Under the pieces are notes generated by a model. That model saw only the letters and a list, made by a program, of their open reading frames with translations. It searched no databases and was not told the DNA's origin. This document shows, piece after piece, positions 1-10,729 of a stretch of 64,000 nucleotides of DNA. The stretch covers positions 107,331,213 through 107,395,212 of the forward strand of contig CM077163.1 of the NCBI GenBank assembly GCA_039583875.1. The letters run 5' to 3'. Source of the stretch: Platanthera guangdongensis. Taxonomy: Eukaryota; Streptophyta; Magnoliopsida; Asparagales; Orchidaceae. Position numbers and translations under genes: made by a program. Numbering within the stretch: position 1 is the first letter of the stretch; each line of letters starts with the position of its first letter.

Positions 1-344
1 TTGAAGTCCTTAGGTCGGAGGTAACGATAGGGGCTTTGATATTGCGGACAAAAAAAATAAAACACTATCAACTACTCCTATGCAACGCCGCCATGGATGC
101 TTCGCTAGGCGGGATGGAAGACTAGTAGGGCCGCTATGCACCGAGTTACTAGGCGGATGGGCGAGTAGGCTTGTGGATGAGGTGATGAGAATGGCGGAAT
201 GAGGGTCGTGATCACCTCTTTGCTATGCACGCCACTAGCAATTGCTAGTGCAGCAAGGGTGGATGGTGGTGGATGGAATATGGCGCACCTCAAGAAAATA
301 ACAAAAATTAGAAATCACATAGACATGATTTGATACAAATGTAT
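1..344. other. Left flank of the Athila element, unassigned
   Basis: No convincing gene is visible. The short minus-strand open frame at 105-293 has no recognisable motif. Before the Athila insertion this sequence was continuous with 13893 onward, so it may belong to the same old LTR-like fragment described there. Composition is mixed, with several variants of a ctaggcgg-like word near 105-160. Confidence 0.4.
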
Positions 345-349
345 ATTAC
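345..349. repeat. Target-site duplication attac, left copy
   Basis: The five bases attac lie immediately before the TGATG start of the left Athila LTR. The same five bases follow the right LTR at 13888-13892. An exact 5-bp duplication shows that the two LTRs belong to one insertion and fixes its ends. Confidence 0.95.
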
Positions 350-1329
350 TGATGTGCCCGCGAACAGACTCTTACTGTGGTTTGTTCGGTGAGTCGATCG
401 CCGCGGGCTTGCGCGGGTAGGCAAGTGCACCTATCGCAAGTAGTACTCGATATTCGGGGGAATACCGAGGTCGTATTGTTCTCGGGGTCGCGTTGACTAT
501 TCTTACTCCTCTGGGAGGACTATTATTTTACTGAAAGAAAGATGGATTTTTTTGTTACTTAATAAAAGACGGAAAAGCAAAGGAGCGAAAAAAAACGATT
601 TAGAAAATATTCGATGAAGGGTTAACGCTCGGCATCGAATCGGATTAAGACTAAAACAATTTTTAATAATAAAAAGACTTAGTTTTCAAATTAATAATAA
701 GGCAACTTGGCCGTGGAGGTTCCACAAATGTGAGCGCACTTATCTCTAGGAATATTGCTCACCTGAACGTTAAGACTATTCGACCGAACGTTAGTCCGAC
801 GAAGGATTCCTCTTAACGCCCGCTTTACGCTAAGAACCCCGCTATTGGGTGGGGGACCCAATCCGGTAGAATTACGCTTGTCCTCTCTCGAGGGGGTGCA
901 CGCAACTCTATTTACCCAGGGGTGATCGGTCCATATGCACAGCCTCTCGGCTAGCTAGCATATGGACTACGGAAATAGGGCCCACACATCGATTATGTGG
1001 TCCTACGCGTCGTAAACCCGGGGTAAACCCTAAGTGCTTAAATTAAAATGAAAATAAAGAACTTTAATTATTATAAATCATTTTAAATGTCCCAATGCTC
1101 TTCGATGCCGAGGCTAATAGCGATTAGCCACACATCGGTATGGGGACGGCTTATAATTTAGTGAGGCGTGAGTTCGAAATTAAATGCTAAATGATTATAA
1201 GAAAGGGACAAAAGAAAAATAACAATATTTAGAAAGCTAAAAAGTTAACTAAATAAGAACTCACGCACACTCCAAATTATAAATTAAACGGAAACTAAGT
1301 TACACATGAATGAAATTTGCATAATTTAA

Positions 1330-1690
1330 ATTTGCGAGTCCCACTCAAACGAGTAGGGGCGGTAAATAAAGGCTGAAAATTGCAAGTCCTACTCAAACGA
1401 GTAGGACTGAAATGAAAGCGAGTCCTACTCAAATGAGTAGGAGAAAATAAATGCGATTACATGGCTAAAAAGTCCGGCCATTTAACTCAAGTGAGTAGGC
1501 GGAAAAAAAAAATAAAGAAAGAAAAATTACAAGTCCTACTCAAACGAGTAGAACTGAAATAAGGTCCGGCCATTTAAACTCAAGTGAGTAGGCGAAAAAA
1601 TAAAGAAAGAAAAATTACAAGTCCTACTCGAACGAGTAGGACTGAAAATGAAAACGATGCGCCATTTAACTCTTAACGAGTAGGCGGAAA
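1330..1690. repeat. Degenerate tandem repeat with small palindromes (Athila LTR)
   Basis: About ten spaced copies of a word like CCTACTCAAACGAGTAGG, which is itself a palindrome of 7-bp arms around a 4-nt loop. They alternate with A-rich stretches and with variants reading CTCAAGTGAGTAGG. Units are roughly 30-50 bp and imperfect. The same block is in the other LTR at about 11722-12072. It lies downstream of the TATA box in element orientation. Confidence 0.8.
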
Positions 1691-1744
1691 TAAATGCACA
1701 CGAACACACACACTCCATATGAAATTCAAGAAAGCAATAAAATT

Positions 1745-1955
1745 TAACACCTACACTCACACACTCTACAAAATTGAACAAAGCATTAAAAGAAAGCATT
1801 AAAACAAAGCATGAAAATTTAACACCTACACTCACACACTCTACACAATTTAAATCAAAGCATAAAAATTATACACCTACACTCACACACTCTACATGGA
1901 AATTTAAGAAGAACAAAAGAAAGTTTAGTCTCTTACACTCACACACACAAATAAC
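1745..1955. repeat. Tandem ACACCTACACTCACACACTC repeats (Athila LTR)
   Basis: Three or four copies, at intervals of 50-75 bp, of an ACACCTACACTCACACACTC word separated by A-rich spacers; the last unit is diverged. The second LTR has the same block near 12135-12345. The overlapping frames on both strands exist only because the repeat avoids stop codons. Confidence 0.7.
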
Positions 1956-2746
1956 AAAGAAAAATCAAAGTTACCTAAAAATGAAAATAACAAGAATTCT
2001 ACTCCTAAAACTTACCCAAAACACATAAAAAGAACAAACAAAAAGAGAATGAGCAAAAAGTTTTACAAAATAAAGTCAAAATCAAAGGTGCTCAAAAATT
2101 AAAACTTTAACTTTTTCATGCTTAGGTTTTGCCAAAAACAAATAAAAAGAGAAAATTACAATTTTTAGAAGACTAAAGTTTTTCAAAGCAAATTAAAAAT
2201 CAAAGTTTTTGGAAAATCAAAATACCAAAATTTTCATTCTTATGATGTTATGAAAGTGATAAAAAAGTGAAAAAGAAGTTGAAAAGAACAAAAGGGGTTT
2301 TACAATCCTAAAAGAAAACTAAGTAAAAAAAAGGAACAAAATCACTTTTTTTAAAATCTCTTTTATAAAATCATAAGGATGAAATCAAAATCCTAAGCAT
2401 GAAGACAAGTTAAGGGAAAAAAAGACATGGAAAGTGAATACATTACACTCATACACACACACACACCTTTCATAAATGAAGAACAAGTGAAGAACAAAGA
2501 TAAAACCAAGGATAAAAAGGGAAAGAGGTGAGCCATCCAAATGAATTTTTCATGCTAATAAAGAGAGAAAATCTAACATTTTTATTAAAATTTTCAAACT
2601 ATTACAAAGCTAAAAGGTAAAGCAAAACAAAACATGAAATAAAAAGGGAGAAATCTCCTTACATAGCACTAGAATCCACGGATTAAGCCCACAAAAGACA
2701 CTAACTTGGCCCAAAAATCTGAACCCTTGGACCTTACAGAACTGGG

Positions 2747-2757
2747 CTATTTATAGG
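2747..2757 (-). promoter_or_regulatory. TATA box of the Athila 3' LTR
   Basis: On the minus strand this reads CCTATAAATAG, a strong plant TATA box. The palindrome cluster begins about 15 bp upstream of it in element orientation. The matching box in the 5' LTR is at 13135-13145. Confidence 0.75.
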
Positions 2758-2772
2758 AAAAAATTTCTAAGT

Positions 2773-3322
2773 ACACGCCCTCGGTCACGGGCGTGTAGGG
2801 GGGCGTGACAGTACTATTCATGAAGGCGGCTGGCGATTGGACAGCAAAGTTGACTTCGGGCTGAGTTCGCAGCAGTCACGCCCTAGGTCACGGGCGTGAC
2901 TATGGGCGTGTCGGGGAGGTAGAACCGGGCGCGGGTTGCGTCAAATGTCCTTGGCAGCATCTTGTCGGGCCAGCTGGAAAGGTCACGCCCCATGTCACGG
3001 GCGTGACTATGGGCGTGACAGTTGCGGTCGACACCTGACGAATGTCGAGCGGAAAGTGTCGAGTCGAAATCGTTGAGCTGAAATTGGGTCACGCCCTTGG
3101 TCACGGGCGTGACACTGGGCGTGACTGTTGGTGTCGACACTCGACGATCGTCGAGAGGAATTCGTCGAGAGGAAAGGACACGGGCTTGGGTCACGCCCCG
3201 TGTCGCGTGACACGGGCGTGTCGCCAGGCGTGTCAAGCCTTTTCTTCAGAAATTTTCCGATTTCACGGGAAATGCACAGTCACGGCTCGGTCACGGGCGT
3301 GACCCATGTGTCACGGGCGTGT
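2773..3322. repeat. Palindrome cluster in Athila U3 (left LTR)
   Basis: Many copies of GTCACGGGCGTGAC-like words and their reverse complements (CACGCCC). They are mixed with TCGACGATCGTCGA-type palindromes at about 3027-3175. The block covers about 550 bp and stops next to the TATA box. The right LTR has the equivalent at 13161-13712 with few changes. Confidence 0.85.
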
Positions 3323-3497
3323 ACTTCCCAAATTTTGGCAGATTTTGAAATTTTTCTGAAAAATCAAATAAAACAAGTTAGGAGAAAATTTAAAAGAATA
3401 GGAACATTTTATTGAACAAAAATAAGTAAAAACGACGAAAATAAATGAAAATGACTAAATTAATGTGCATAAAAATACGCATATTTACAGTTCATCA

Positions 3498-3515
3498 AAT
3501 ACCCCCATACTTAGG
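3498..3515 (-). other. Polypurine tract region of the Athila element
   Basis: Just inside the 3' LTR the minus strand reads TATGGGGGTATT before the LTR start. A G-rich purine stretch at this position is where plus-strand priming is expected. Confidence 0.6.
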
Positions 3516-5263
3516 CTTTTGCTATTCCAGAGCAAAAGTTTGAGGTGAATCTATAAGGAATAAAAAAAACTCTAAGTTTTGGCTATCGCTTAATCAATTA
3601 TAAGAGAGATCGAAATAAATATACGGGGTGTAAGAGTTAAGTCCTAAAATTATGTAGATGATTTAAATAGCGCAAAAGTTTTGGCCAAAAGACTTCTTGA
3701 TGTAATCAAATAGAAGGCAACATTTGTAATGGTTAGGTTAACGAAAATAGTTTGGAATTATAAGAATTCTAACTTATACGAGTGCTACCGGAAATAATAC
3801 AATTTACTAATTATGCTCTCAAAAAGATTTTTTAATTAATTCTAGAATCGTGTAATTGGCTAAGGGGGTAGTGTGGTTTATGAAGAGGGTTTTGATATTT
3901 GAGGTGAGGTAATTTTTTCTCGAACCTCCATTTTTTTTTCTCTTTTGGATTATTAGGAAAACGAAATCTTATTTTCCTAATATGAATTTTGTTTTTCAAC
4001 TTCATAATAATAAAATTAACCCAATGTATATTTGTAGGAGTAATGAATTTTATTCTCTTACTCCCTATATAATCTTTTAAAATTATTGGGTGCCTATGTT
4101 TACGGAACGAAATCTTGTTCCCATTGACATAAGATCTTTTAAGGATAAAATTTTTCATGCCAAGTAGGTCATGAAAAGTAAGAGGAGAAAGGAAAACTAG
4201 ATTGTAATCCTAAAAATTTTTGAGAGCAACCTTAATAATTTGTACGTTCCAATTTTTTTCAGAAAGCTAAAAGTAAGTATAATTGAATTCTATAGTCGTT
4301 ATTTCCTAACATAATATACGTGCTCCTATTAATGAAAAATTAGAAGTAGTGCCTAAAACGAGTCCGCTAGTTTTAACAAAGCATAAAGAATTCTTTAAAA
4401 CTTAACCCCGGCTATTTAAATGTTTCAATCAATAATTAACAAACGGGTTGCAAACAGAGAATTAATAGTATTCACATATAAATAAACTCAGAACAGAATT
4501 TTTGGATAGCAGAAAAGTTAAGTATGGAATTTTTAATTTATTTATTTCAAAACATTTTTTTATTATTATTTTTATAGTTTTTGTTATCATTTTTTTGTTT
4601 GTTTTTCATTTATTATCTTTTTTTGTATTTTTGTTTTTCTCAATTTTTTTGAAAATTTTTTGAACTATTATCTTTTTTTTTGTATTTTTTTTTAAGAGAA
4701 TTTTCATAATATGTACAAAAATAAGGGAGAAAAAGAAAAAGGTTTGTACAAGAATGAAGAAGGGGGAGAGAGAAAAAACAAAAAAATATATACAAAGTAA
4801 AACTAAACAAAATAATTTTTTGTTTTGTTTTTTTTTTTGAGTTTTTGGAAAAGAGAAAGAGAACAAAACAAAATTTTTTTTTTGGATTTTTGTTTTTTTT
4901 TTCATTTAAAATTGTTTTTTTGTTTTTTTCATTTAAAATTTTTTTTTTTCATTTTAAGATGTTTTTTAATTTTTTTGTTTTTGTTTTGTTGTTATATGTA
5001 TTTTTTTTTGTATTTTTCTTTTTTTTTGGAGATGCAGAAAAATTGAAGTGCAGAAAGTAAAGCACGAAAATACCCTCATACTTAAGTCCAACATTGTCCC
5101 CAATGTTGTATCGTAAGTATGCGGAACAGAAAGGAAAGACAATATGTACAAAGAAAAGAAAGGGAAGGGGGTAGAAGCTTCCCTGAAACGCGGAGGGGGA
5201 GGCCGATCAGAAACCCTGCGTTTATTAGAAAAAGCAGCAAAGGTAATGAGGAAAGGGCGAGAA
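3516..5263 (-). other. Athila 3' noncoding region
   Basis: About 1.75 kb between pol and the 3' LTR. It holds a 108-codon AT-rich minus-strand frame (3832-4158) without recognisable domains, then a region at about 4540-5040 with long T runs on the plus strand (A-rich in the element's sense RNA). Athila relatives often carry an env-like ORF here. None is recognisable: no membrane-segment pattern or conserved block is visible. Confidence 0.6.
5077..5121 (-). other. Two-tier hairpin downstream of Athila pol
   Basis: Outer arms CATACTTA (5077-5084) and TAAGTATG (5114-5121) are perfect complements. Inside them CAACATTG (5089-5096) and CAATGTTG (5101-5108) form a second perfect stem around a 4-nt loop. 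The sense (minus) strand reads CATTGGGGACAATG across the loop, a motif I associate with sequence after pol in Athila relatives. Confidence 0.6.
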
Positions 5264-5302
5264 AGATAAGCGAGGGGTGCCTCCCAGGAGCGCTTTGTTT
5301 AT
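5264..5302 (-). other. Conserved post-pol motif of Athila-like elements
   Basis: On the minus strand this reads AAACAAAGCGCTCCTGGGAG followed by GCACCCC. A motif of the form AAAGCGCT...TGGGAGGCAACCC follows the pol stop in many Athila-type elements. Its function is unknown to me. Confidence 0.55.
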
Positions 5303-5332
5303 AGTCGTGTAGCTTGACTTATTATGGCAGAT

Positions 5333-8300
5333 TTATAAATCTAGGAGGGTTATGGTTTCGTAATGCTCGATCACTGGGTCGCCCGCGATGTATAACTTAA
5401 GCCGATGACCGTTTACTTTAAACGAACCTCTTTCCGGGTGGGAGACGAGTACGGTCCCATATGGAAAGACTTCTTCAACTAAGAAGGGACCGGACAATCT
5501 AGATTTTAGTTTACCCGGAAAAAGCTTAAGGCGTGAATTATAAAGAAGGACAAGATCGCCCGGAGAAAATATTTTTGGGGACTTTAAATGTCGATCGGGA
5601 TATAACTTAGAGCGCTCCTTATAGAATTTATTGCTCTCGTAAGCGTTCGCACGCCATTCATCGAGCTCGTTTAGTTGCAGTTTTCTATTCTGAGCGGCTA
5701 AGTTGGAGTCGAGGTTTAAGAGTTTTAAAGCCCAAAGTGCGCGATGTTCTAATTCTACGGGTAAATGGCACGCTTTGCCGTAGACTAACCGGAACGGCGT
5801 ACATCCAATAGCGGTTTTGTATGCCGTCTGATACGCCCACAACGCATCGTCGAGTTTAACGGACCAATCTTTCCTATTTAGCGAAACGGTTTTTTCTAAA
5901 ATTCGCTTAATCTCTCGATTTACTACCTCGACTTGGCCACTTGTTTGCGGGTGGTAGGGGGTGGCAAGCTTGTGCGTGACTCCGTATTTAGCTAACGTCT
6001 TAGCCATAAGAGCGTTACAGAAATGCGTTCCCCTATCACTAACAATTGCGCGAGGCGTGCCGAAGCGAGAAAATAATTTTTTAAGAAATGTAACGACGAC
6101 TCGCGCATCGTTGGTGGGGAGAGCTTGCGCTTCCGCCCACCTCGATACGTAGTCGACCGCCACTAAAATATACATATTTTTGAAAGACGGAGGTAGGGGG
6201 CCAACGAAATCTATGCCCCACAAATCGAAGACTTCGCACTCTAAAAACATGTTTTGGGGCATCTCGTCGCGACGAGAGATGTTACCCGACCGCTGACAGC
6301 TATCGCATGCGCGCACAAAATTATGCGCATCTTTGAAGAGAGTGGGCCAAAAGTAGCCCGCCTCTAGCGCCTTCCGAGCGGTCCGGTTGGCTTGATAATG
6401 CCCACCGGCTGGACACTCGTGGCAGTGCTTAAGAATTTGTAAGCACTCCACACCCGCAACGCATCGTCGAACCGCTTGGTCCCCGCAGATACGAAAAAGA
6501 AATGGGTCCTCCCAAAAGAAATTTTTCAAGTCAGAAAAGAATTTCTTCTTTTGATGACTGGAAAATTCTTTTGGAAGGACCCGCGCTACTAAGAAATTTG
6601 CAAAATCTGCGAACCAAGGCGAAGGTGACGAAGATTTATTAATGGCAAGAAGGCGTTCCTCGGGGAATCTGTCATTTATTTCAGATTCGACGAGCGCTTC
6701 CGCACCCGGATTTTCTAAACGGGAGAGGTGGTCCGCCGCTAGATTTTCCGCTCCCCGCTTATCTCGGATCTCCAAATCAAACTCCTGTAGGAGGAGAATC
6801 CATCGAAGAAGGAGGGGCTTCGCATCATTTTTAGCTAATAAATACTTAAGCGCTGAGTGATCGGTAAAAACGATAACTTTAGAAAGCGTTATATACGAGC
6901 GAAACTTATCGAAAGCGAAAATGACGGCTAAGAGTTCCTTTTCCGTTGTCGTGTAATTTATTTGTGCGGAAGTGAGCGTCTTGCTAGCGTAATAAATAGG
7001 ATGAAAATGTTTTTCTACACGTTGGCCAAGAACGGCACCTAAGGCAATATCACTAGCGTCGCACATTATTTCGAACGGAATGGACCAATTAGGGGCCACT
7101 AAAATTGGTGAAGAGATAAGTTTTTGTTTTATAAAATTAAAGGCGGACTCGCATTCGCTACTAAAGATGAAACGTGATTCCTTTTCCAAGAGGTGAGTTA
7201 GCGGCTTTGTTATTTTTGAAAAATCTTCAATAAAGCGTCGATAAAAGCCCGCATGGCCTAAGAAACTCCTAATAGATTTTACGTTGGTTGGATGCGGAAG
7301 TTTTTCTATAATTTCTATCTTGGCCTTATCCACCTCTATCCCCTTAGACGAAATCATATGGCCGAGGACCAAACCTCCTCGAACCATAAAGTTGCATTTT
7401 TCCCAATTTAAAACAAGGCTTGTGTCCTCGCACCGTTGAAGGACACGATCTAAATTGTTAAGGCAATCGGGAAAAGAGCGTCCGAAAACAGAAAAGTCAT
7501 CCATAAAGACTTCCATAATGTCTTCTACTAGCTCGCCAAAGATCGCTAGCATACATCTTTGGAATGTAGCTGGCGCGTTGCAGAGTCCAAATGGCATTCT
7601 TCGATAGGCGAAGGTGCCAAATGGGCAAGTAAAAGTTGTTTTCTCTTGATCATCGGGGGAAATGTGGATTTGGAAAAACACCGATAAACCATCAAGAAAA
7701 CAATAATACGGATGACCGGATAAACGCTCTAAGATCTGGTCTAGAAATGGCAGAGGGAAATGGTCCTTGCGGGTGGCGTCGTTAAGTTTCCTATAGTCGA
7801 TGCACACTCGCCAACCCGTAACAGTACGAGTTGGGACAAGCTCGTTATGCTCATTCGCCACTACGGTAAGACCGCCCTTCTTGGGCACGACATGCACGGG
7901 ACTAACCCATGCACTGTCCGAAATAGGGTAGATAATCCCCGCATCTAATAACTTAATGATTTCGGCTTTAACGACGTCTTTCATGTTTGGGTTAAGACGA
8001 CATTGCGGCTGAATCGTTTTGCGGCAATTATCGTTTAGGAAAATCTTATGGGTGCAAAAGGAGGGGCTAATCCCCTTTAGGTCAGAGATTTGCCACGCAA
8101 TTGCGTGGCGATGTTTAAATAAAACTTCCAATAAATCGGAAGTCTCCGAATCACTCAAGTCCGAAGAAATGATAACGGGGAGCGTATCACCTTTTCCCAA
8201 AAAAGCGTACTTGAGCGAGGCGGGTAAGGGTTTGAGGTCTAGGATGGGCGGTTCTTCTAGGGAGGTTTTAATGCCTATGTCTTTCTTACCAATTGGTTCG

Positions 8301-8977
8301 AAAGGCAAGTCTATAGATGTATCCTCATCGCAGTTAAAATTTTCGAGCGCATAAATATCGTCATTTAAAAATACGGACTCGAAAATGGGAGAAGAACGAT
8401 CTCCGAAAAAAGTATTTAAAGAATAGCAGAAATCGTCGCTCGATGACAAATTGTCCATGGAGGGATTAATAGAGAAAGTAACTTGGTCATCGCCTACTCG
8501 GAGGAGAAGGCTACCATTACTAACATCTATTAGTGCGCGGGAGGTGGCGAGAAAAGGGCGACCGAGTATTATTGGTACCTCGGCGTCCTCCTCGATATCT
8601 AAGATGACGAAGTCTACCGGGAAGGTAAACTTGTCGACTCGGACAAGGACGTCCTCCACTACCCCGATAGGGAACTTAACCGAGCGATCCGCTAATTGGA
8701 TGCGCATATTCGTAGGACTAGGAGTACCCAAACCTAAACGCGAAAAGAGCGAGAACGGCATCAGATTAATGCTAGCCCCTAAATCAGCTAAGGCGTACTT
8801 TACTAATATATCGCCAAAAAGGCACGGGATGGAAAACCGTCCCGGGTCGTTTTGTTTTGCAGGCAATTTATTAGTAAGGGCCGCCGAGCAGACAGCGTTG
8901 AGAGATACATGCGAAATATCCTCTAATTTGCGTTTATTAGAAAGTAGTTCTTTTAAAAATTTCGCATATTTGGGCAT
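5333..8977 (-). CDS. pol: Athila pol: protease, reverse transcriptase, RNase H, integrase
   Basis: An uninterrupted 1214-codon frame. Protease: [11 protein letters not shown] near residue 65. Reverse transcriptase: about residues 330-530, with catalytic FMDD near 491. RNase H: about 635-750, starting at FEIMCDAS and including TEKELLAV. Integrase: zinc-binding H/C residues at about 853-895, core Asp in GIDFVG (~923), SDRG (~981) and Glu in [11 protein letters not shown] (~1018). The frame stays open upstream of the ATG to about 9100, so the ATG at 8977 is probably internal and pol is normally fused to gag. Oddity: the RT motif usually close to FLDGYSGYNQI reads [11 protein letters not shown], which may impair activity although the Asp is kept. 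Confidence 0.9.
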   Translation of the reverse strand: MPKYAKFLKELLSNKRKLEDISHVSLNAVCSAALTNKLPAKQNDPGRFSIPCLFGDILVKYALADLGASINLMPFSLFSRLGLGTPSPTNMRIQLADRSVKFPIGVVEDVLVRVDKFTFPVDFVILDIEEDAEVPIILGRPFLATSRALIDVSNGSLLLRVGDDQVTFSINPSMDNLSSSDDFCYSLNTFFGDRSSPIFESVFLNDDIYALENFNCDEDTSIDLPFEPIGKKDIGIKTSLEEPPILDLKPLPASLKYAFLGKGDTLPVIISSDLSDSETSDLLEVLFKHRHAIAWQISDLKGISPSFCTHKIFLNDNCRKTIQPQCRLNPNMKDVVKAEIIKLLDAGIIYPISDSAWVSPVHVVPKKGGLTVVANEHNELVPTRTVTGWRVCIDYRKLNDATRKDHFPLPFLDQILERLSGHPYYCFLDGLSVFFQIHISPDDQEKTTFTCPFGTFAYRRMPFGLCNAPATFQRCMLAIFGELVEDIMEVFMDDFSVFGRSFPDCLNNLDRVLQRCEDTSLVLNWEKCNFMVRGGLVLGHMISSKGIEVDKAKIEIIEKLPHPTNVKSIRSFLGHAGFYRRFIEDFSKITKPLTHLLEKESRFIFSSECESAFNFIKQKLISSPILVAPNWSIPFEIMCDASDIALGAVLGQRVEKHFHPIYYASKTLTSAQINYTTTEKELLAVIFAFDKFRSYITLSKVIVFTDHSALKYLLAKNDAKPLLLRWILLLQEFDLEIRDKRGAENLAADHLSRLENPGAEALVESEINDRFPEERLLAINKSSSPSPWFADFANFLVARVLPKEFSSHQKKKFFSDLKNFFWEDPFLFRICGDQAVRRCVAGVECLQILKHCHECPAGGHYQANRTARKALEAGYFWPTLFKDAHNFVRACDSCQRSGNISRRDEMPQNMFLECEVFDLWGIDFVGPLPPSFKNMYILVAVDYVSRWAEAQALPTNDARVVVTFLKKLFSRFGTPRAIVSDRGTHFCNALMAKTLAKYGVTHKLATPYHPQTSGQVEVVNREIKRILEKTVSLNRKDWSVKLDDALWAYQTAYKTAIGCTPFRLVYGKACHLPVELEHRALWALKLLNLDSNLAAQNRKLQLNELDEWRANAYESNKFYKERSKLYPDRHLKSPKIFSPGDLVLLYNSRLKLFPGKLKSRLSGPFLVEEVFPYGTVLVSHPERGSFKVNGHRLKLYIAGDPVIEHYETITLLDL

Positions 8978-9069
8978 TTGCGAGATAGCCTCGCAAAAAG
9001 GAACATTAATGTGAATTTGTTTTAATAATAAAATAAATTTTTCATATTGCGCGTCCTTACGCTCGTTTT

Positions 9070-10572
9070 CTAACTTATGCGGATACGAAAGAGCCTTGTT
9101 AAAATAATTTTTTCTTTTATAATAGGTAAAGGCGGCGTGAGCGAAGAAAGAGGAAGAGGGGTCGGAGGTGAAATATGTACCTGAGGGTCGGTCCGTTTTG
9201 GATCGACCACCTCCTTTCCGCTACGGAGGGTTATAGCGTTGGCGTTTTCCCGCGGATTGGGCTCCGTGTTTCCCGGCAGTGCCCCGAGCGCGCGCTCGGA
9301 CATCATCCTCGCCAGCTGTCCAACCTGTTGTTCGAGTGTTTTTAGCGATCCGGTGATGTTCCGGATATTTGACTCGTTGGACGCAATATACTTCGAAAAA
9401 TTTTCCTCCATCGGGGAGGGTTTCGGAAGAGGAGGGGGAGGAAGAAATCCGGGCGCATAAGAAATAGGGGGACGCTGAGCATTATTCGGGTTGCTCCACG
9501 AGAAGTTGGGGTGATTCCTCCAACCCGGATTATAGTTATTACTATAAGGGTTGTTGTTGGGGTTGAAGGGAGGACGACCCGAATTTCCCATGAAGTCCAC
9601 GAACTCTTCAGCTACGCAGACGTTAGGGGGAATAAAACAAGGCGGAGTGGAGGAGGCAGCAGACATCTCCGCCACCTGCTTTGTTAACCTTTCAACTTGA
9701 AGGGTCAAGAGAGCAGTGGCATCCACTTCAAAAAGACCAGCCGCCGGCTTTGGCCGTCCCCGCGGGACGTTCCATTGATAGGCGTTCATAGCCATCTCTT
9801 CGAATAAAGCCTGGGCGGCCTCGGGGGTTTTGTTGTTAAGCGTACCCCCGGCAGCCGCGTCAATCATTTGACGCGTCTGAAAATTCAGCCCATTATAAAA
9901 AATTTGAACTTGCAACCACGTTGGCAGCGCGTGGTGCGGGCAACGGCGGAGGAATTCCTTAAACCGTTCCCAAGTCTCGTATAGAGACTCAGGATCGTTC
10001 TGCACAAACGAAGAAATGTCCGCCCGCAACTTTGCAGTTTTGGCGGGCGGAAAGTACTTCGTTAGGAACCGTTCCGTCAACTCAGCCCACGTGGTGATAC
10101 ATCCTCGCGGGAGGGCATTCAACCACGCCTTGGCTTTGGACTTAAGGGAAAAAGGAAATAAGCGCAAACGAATGGCGTCATCAGTGACGCCATTGATCTT
10201 GAAGGTGTCGCATATCTCCAAGAAATTGGACAAGTGGACATTCGGGTCCTCATCCGGCAGTCCATCGAACTGCACGGCGTTTTGGACCATTTGAATGACA
10301 CTTGACTTTATTTCAAAATTATTATTGGCCACCGCAGGGCGAACAATACTCGACCCAGAATCATCCAGGTTAGGCCGGGCGTAATAAGACATAGTACGCT
10401 CGGCCGCCGGGGGAAGGTTAGGGGCGGCCATAACTACAACAGTGGGTTCTCCGATAGATTCCTCGGGATCTAAAGAAGGATTTCGGCGATGAGATCGGAT
10501 ACGCGCAAGAGAGCGTTCGATCTCAGGGTCGAAGTCTAAATCTTCAGACTCTGAGGGTTGTCCTCGGGTCAT
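9070..10572 (-). CDS. gag: Athila gag (capsid/nucleocapsid)
   Basis: The first ATG is at 10572; the frame runs to a stop at 9070 (about 500 codons). Residues around [20 protein letters not shown] through WLNALPRG and [15 protein letters not shown] match the plant retrotransposon gag core. The C-terminal part has the [19 protein letters not shown] block typical of Athila Gag. The expected CX2CX4HX4C zinc knuckle is not intact: the region reads [13 protein letters not shown] without the Gly-His part. The last ~15 codons are read out of frame compared with relatives. The pol frame opens just upstream of this stop, so a single-base loss near 9090 probably separated an ancestral gag-pol fusion. 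Confidence 0.85.
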   Translation of the reverse strand: MTRGQPSESEDLDFDPEIERSLARIRSHRRNPSLDPEESIGEPTVVVMAAPNLPPAAERTMSYYARPNLDDSGSSIVRPAVANNNFEIKSSVIQMVQNAVQFDGLPDEDPNVHLSNFLEICDTFKINGVTDDAIRLRLFPFSLKSKAKAWLNALPRGCITTWAELTERFLTKYFPPAKTAKLRADISSFVQNDPESLYETWERFKEFLRRCPHHALPTWLQVQIFYNGLNFQTRQMIDAAAGGTLNNKTPEAAQALFEEMAMNAYQWNVPRGRPKPAAGLFEVDATALLTLQVERLTKQVAEMSAASSTPPCFIPPNVCVAEEFVDFMGNSGRPPFNPNNNPYSNNYNPGWRNHPNFSWSNPNNAQRPPISYAPGFLPPPPLPKPSPMEENFSKYIASNESNIRNITGSLKTLEQQVGQLARMMSERALGALPGNTEPNPRENANAITLRSGKEVVDPKRTDPQVHISPPTPLPLSSLTPPLPIIKEKIILTRLFRIRIS

Positions 10573-10711
10573 ACACCCAAACAAAAATAAAACAAAAATA
10601 AACTTTTTTTTTTGTGTTTTTTAAAATAAAGTTTTAGTAGTTTTTTTTTTATATAGAAAATAAGTAAAATTAATAGACTCCGGAATTCGAAATAGCAACT
10701 CGAAAAGAGAT

Positions 10712-10729
10712 TCCCCGGCAACGGCGCCA
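10712..10729 (-). other. Primer binding site, tRNA-Asp
   Basis: The plus strand reads TCCCCGGCAACGGCGCCA, identical to the 3' end of plant tRNA-Asp including CCA. The minus strand is therefore its complement, placed six bases from the 5' LTR edge. This fixes element orientation and supports the Athila assignment. Confidence 0.93.

Larger units (their letters stand above)
350..3497 (-). repeat. Athila 3' LTR
   Basis: Begins TGATGTGCCC and ends TTCATCA, so the LTR has short inverted ends (TGATG/CATCA). It matches 10736-13887 almost base for base. Reading on the minus strand, U3 holds a palindrome cluster at 2773-3322, a TATA box at 2747-2757, and two downstream repeat blocks at 1745-1955 and 1330-1690. 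Short open frames inside it fall in repeats or low-complexity DNA and are not genes. Confidence 0.95.

Noticed and set aside
2883..3415. Arg/His-rich open frames on both strands in the Athila LTR (also 13273-13805)
   Set aside because: They lie in the palindrome cluster, occur on both strands and have no domain.
3832..4158. 108-codon frame as an Athila env-like gene
   Set aside because: AT-rich, Lys/Ile-rich, no membrane pattern or recognisable conservation.
4606..5060. Phe/Lys-rich open frames on both strands
   Set aside because: They come from long T/A runs in the Athila 3' noncoding region.
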